A stretch of DNA of 23,021 bases from JADHMP01 sp016779985 (GTDB taxonomy: Bacteria > Bacteroidota > Bacteroidia > Flavobacteriales > Flavobacteriaceae): positions 1-23,021 of the forward strand of contig JADHMP010000017.1 in assembly GCA_016779985.1 (NCBI GenBank), given 5' to 3'. Positions 22,691 to 23,021 of this stretch are shown here, piece by piece (position 1 is the stretch's first letter; every line of letters begins with the position of its first letter). Below the pieces are notes generated by a model. That model was given only the letters and a program-made list of their open reading frames with translations. It made no database searches and had not been told where the DNA came from. The position numbers and the translations under genes are program-made.

Positions 22691-23021
22691 TTATTTATTT
22701 TCTGTTCTTGATGCAACTCTTTTAACTACAAATCCTGTTTGTTTACGGTATGAAAAGACAAATAATACAATTAGAACAATTATTAAAAGGATATAAGATA
22801 CATTCTGTGATATATTCAGCCAATTAGAAATAGCTTGATAAAGTTTAGATAGAAGTAAGAGGCAAAAAAGAGAAATCAATGTTCTGTACATATTATTGAT
22901 TTCAGAAAATAGTTCGATTTTCTGGTCTTTGTCGCTAGCAAAAACAAAATCTTTATAATCAGCAAACTTTATAAATTTCAATTTTTTACTTTGAAGGATT
23001 TCTCCGATAACTAAAGAACCA
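22691..23021 (-). CDS. Membrane protein, C-terminal part only (5' end beyond the window)
   Basis: The reading frame is open to the right edge, so only the last 109 residues are visible; the TTG at 22981 is not a convincing start. The visible part begins GSLVIGEILQSKK, continues through a polar helix (DKDQKIELFSEINNMYRT) and ends with two membrane helices (LISLFCLLLLSKLYQAI and VSYILLIIVLIVLFVFSY) and a basic tail (VVKRVASRTENK). No family can be named from this fragment. It stops 6 bases before the MBL-fold hydrolase start and is probably co-transcribed and functionally paired with it. The N-terminal domain outside the window would be decisive. Confidence 0.7.
   Translation of the reverse strand, partial: GSLVIGEILQSKKLKFIKFADYKDFVFASDKDQKIELFSEINNMYRTLISLFCLLLLSKLYQAISNWLNISQNVSYILLIIVLIVLFVFSYRKQTGFVVKRVASRTENK

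Larger units (their letters stand above)
20011..23021 (-). mobile_element. Integron-like gene cassette array, distal end (runs off the window)
   Basis: Three palindromic sites (20011-20199, 20766-20827, 21644-21774) alternate with minus-strand genes. Read on the minus strand, each site ends in a GTTRRRY-like core and begins with an RYYYAAC-like inverse core. The inverse core after each complete gene is the exact reverse complement of the core that opens the same unit: TTTGCCCAAC (20830 to 20821) against GTTGGGCAAA (21650 to 21641), and TTGCTAAC (20200 to 20193) against GTTAGCAA (20772 to 20765). Stop codons lie about 8-10 bases from the next inverse core in all three units. This is how integron cassettes are built. 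No integrase is visible; by orientation it would lie beyond 23021. The left end at 20011 has no partner core in the window and should be the array boundary. Confidence 0.75.

Overview
The window looks like a chromosomal segment of a marine Flavobacteriia-type Bacteroidota. It is AT-rich and gene-dense, with many lipoproteins carrying a short lipobox, TonB-dependent receptors, DUF4249, HxlR and YceI families, and promoters resembling the Bacteroidota -7 box (TAnnTTTG). No rRNA, tRNA, CRISPR array, IS transposase or integrase was seen.

Positions 1-19976 read as ordinary, mostly monocistronic chromosome, largely devoted to the cell envelope. In order: the 3' end of an outer-membrane beta-barrel receptor; a hot-dog thioesterase; a decayed gene (about 1706-2209); a CAP-domain lipoprotein; a divergent HxlR regulator / mini-CDGSH / YceI unit with a cluster of GTTAC motifs between them; an alpha/beta hydrolase; a small membrane protein; an orphan Stealth-type sugar-phosphotransferase; a DUF4249 lipoprotein fused to thrombospondin type 3 calcium repeats and coupled to a TonB-dependent receptor; small membrane proteins; an NTF2-like lipoprotein; a second mini-CDGSH protein; a lipoprotein PQQ dehydrogenase with a cytochrome c tail; a DUF3500 protein; a small secreted Cys protein; a family VIII esterase / class C beta-lactamase-like hydrolase; a YdcF/DUF218 protein; a small Cys-rich lipoprotein; and a secreted paralogue of the NTF2-like protein. 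Several of the secreted-protein genes share the element TTTGTATATT 27-35 bases before the start codon.

From about 20011 to the right edge the architecture changes. All genes lie on the minus strand, are packed one per unit (the last unit holds two), and are separated by large imperfect palindromes whose ends resemble integron core sites. Read on the minus strand, the 7-base inverse core after each complete gene (GCCCAAC, TGCTAAC) is the exact reverse complement of the core that begins the same unit (GTTGGGC, GTTAGCA), not of the core at the other end of its own palindrome. That is the signature of integron gene cassettes. I therefore interpret 20011-23021 as the distal end of an integron-like cassette array, either a chromosomal integron or an attC cluster without integrase. 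Its cargo is a retropepsin-like lipoprotein, a single-span membrane protein of unknown function, and a two-gene unit of a ComEC-like metallo-beta-lactamase-fold hydrolase plus a truncated membrane protein. This array is the main discovery of the window.
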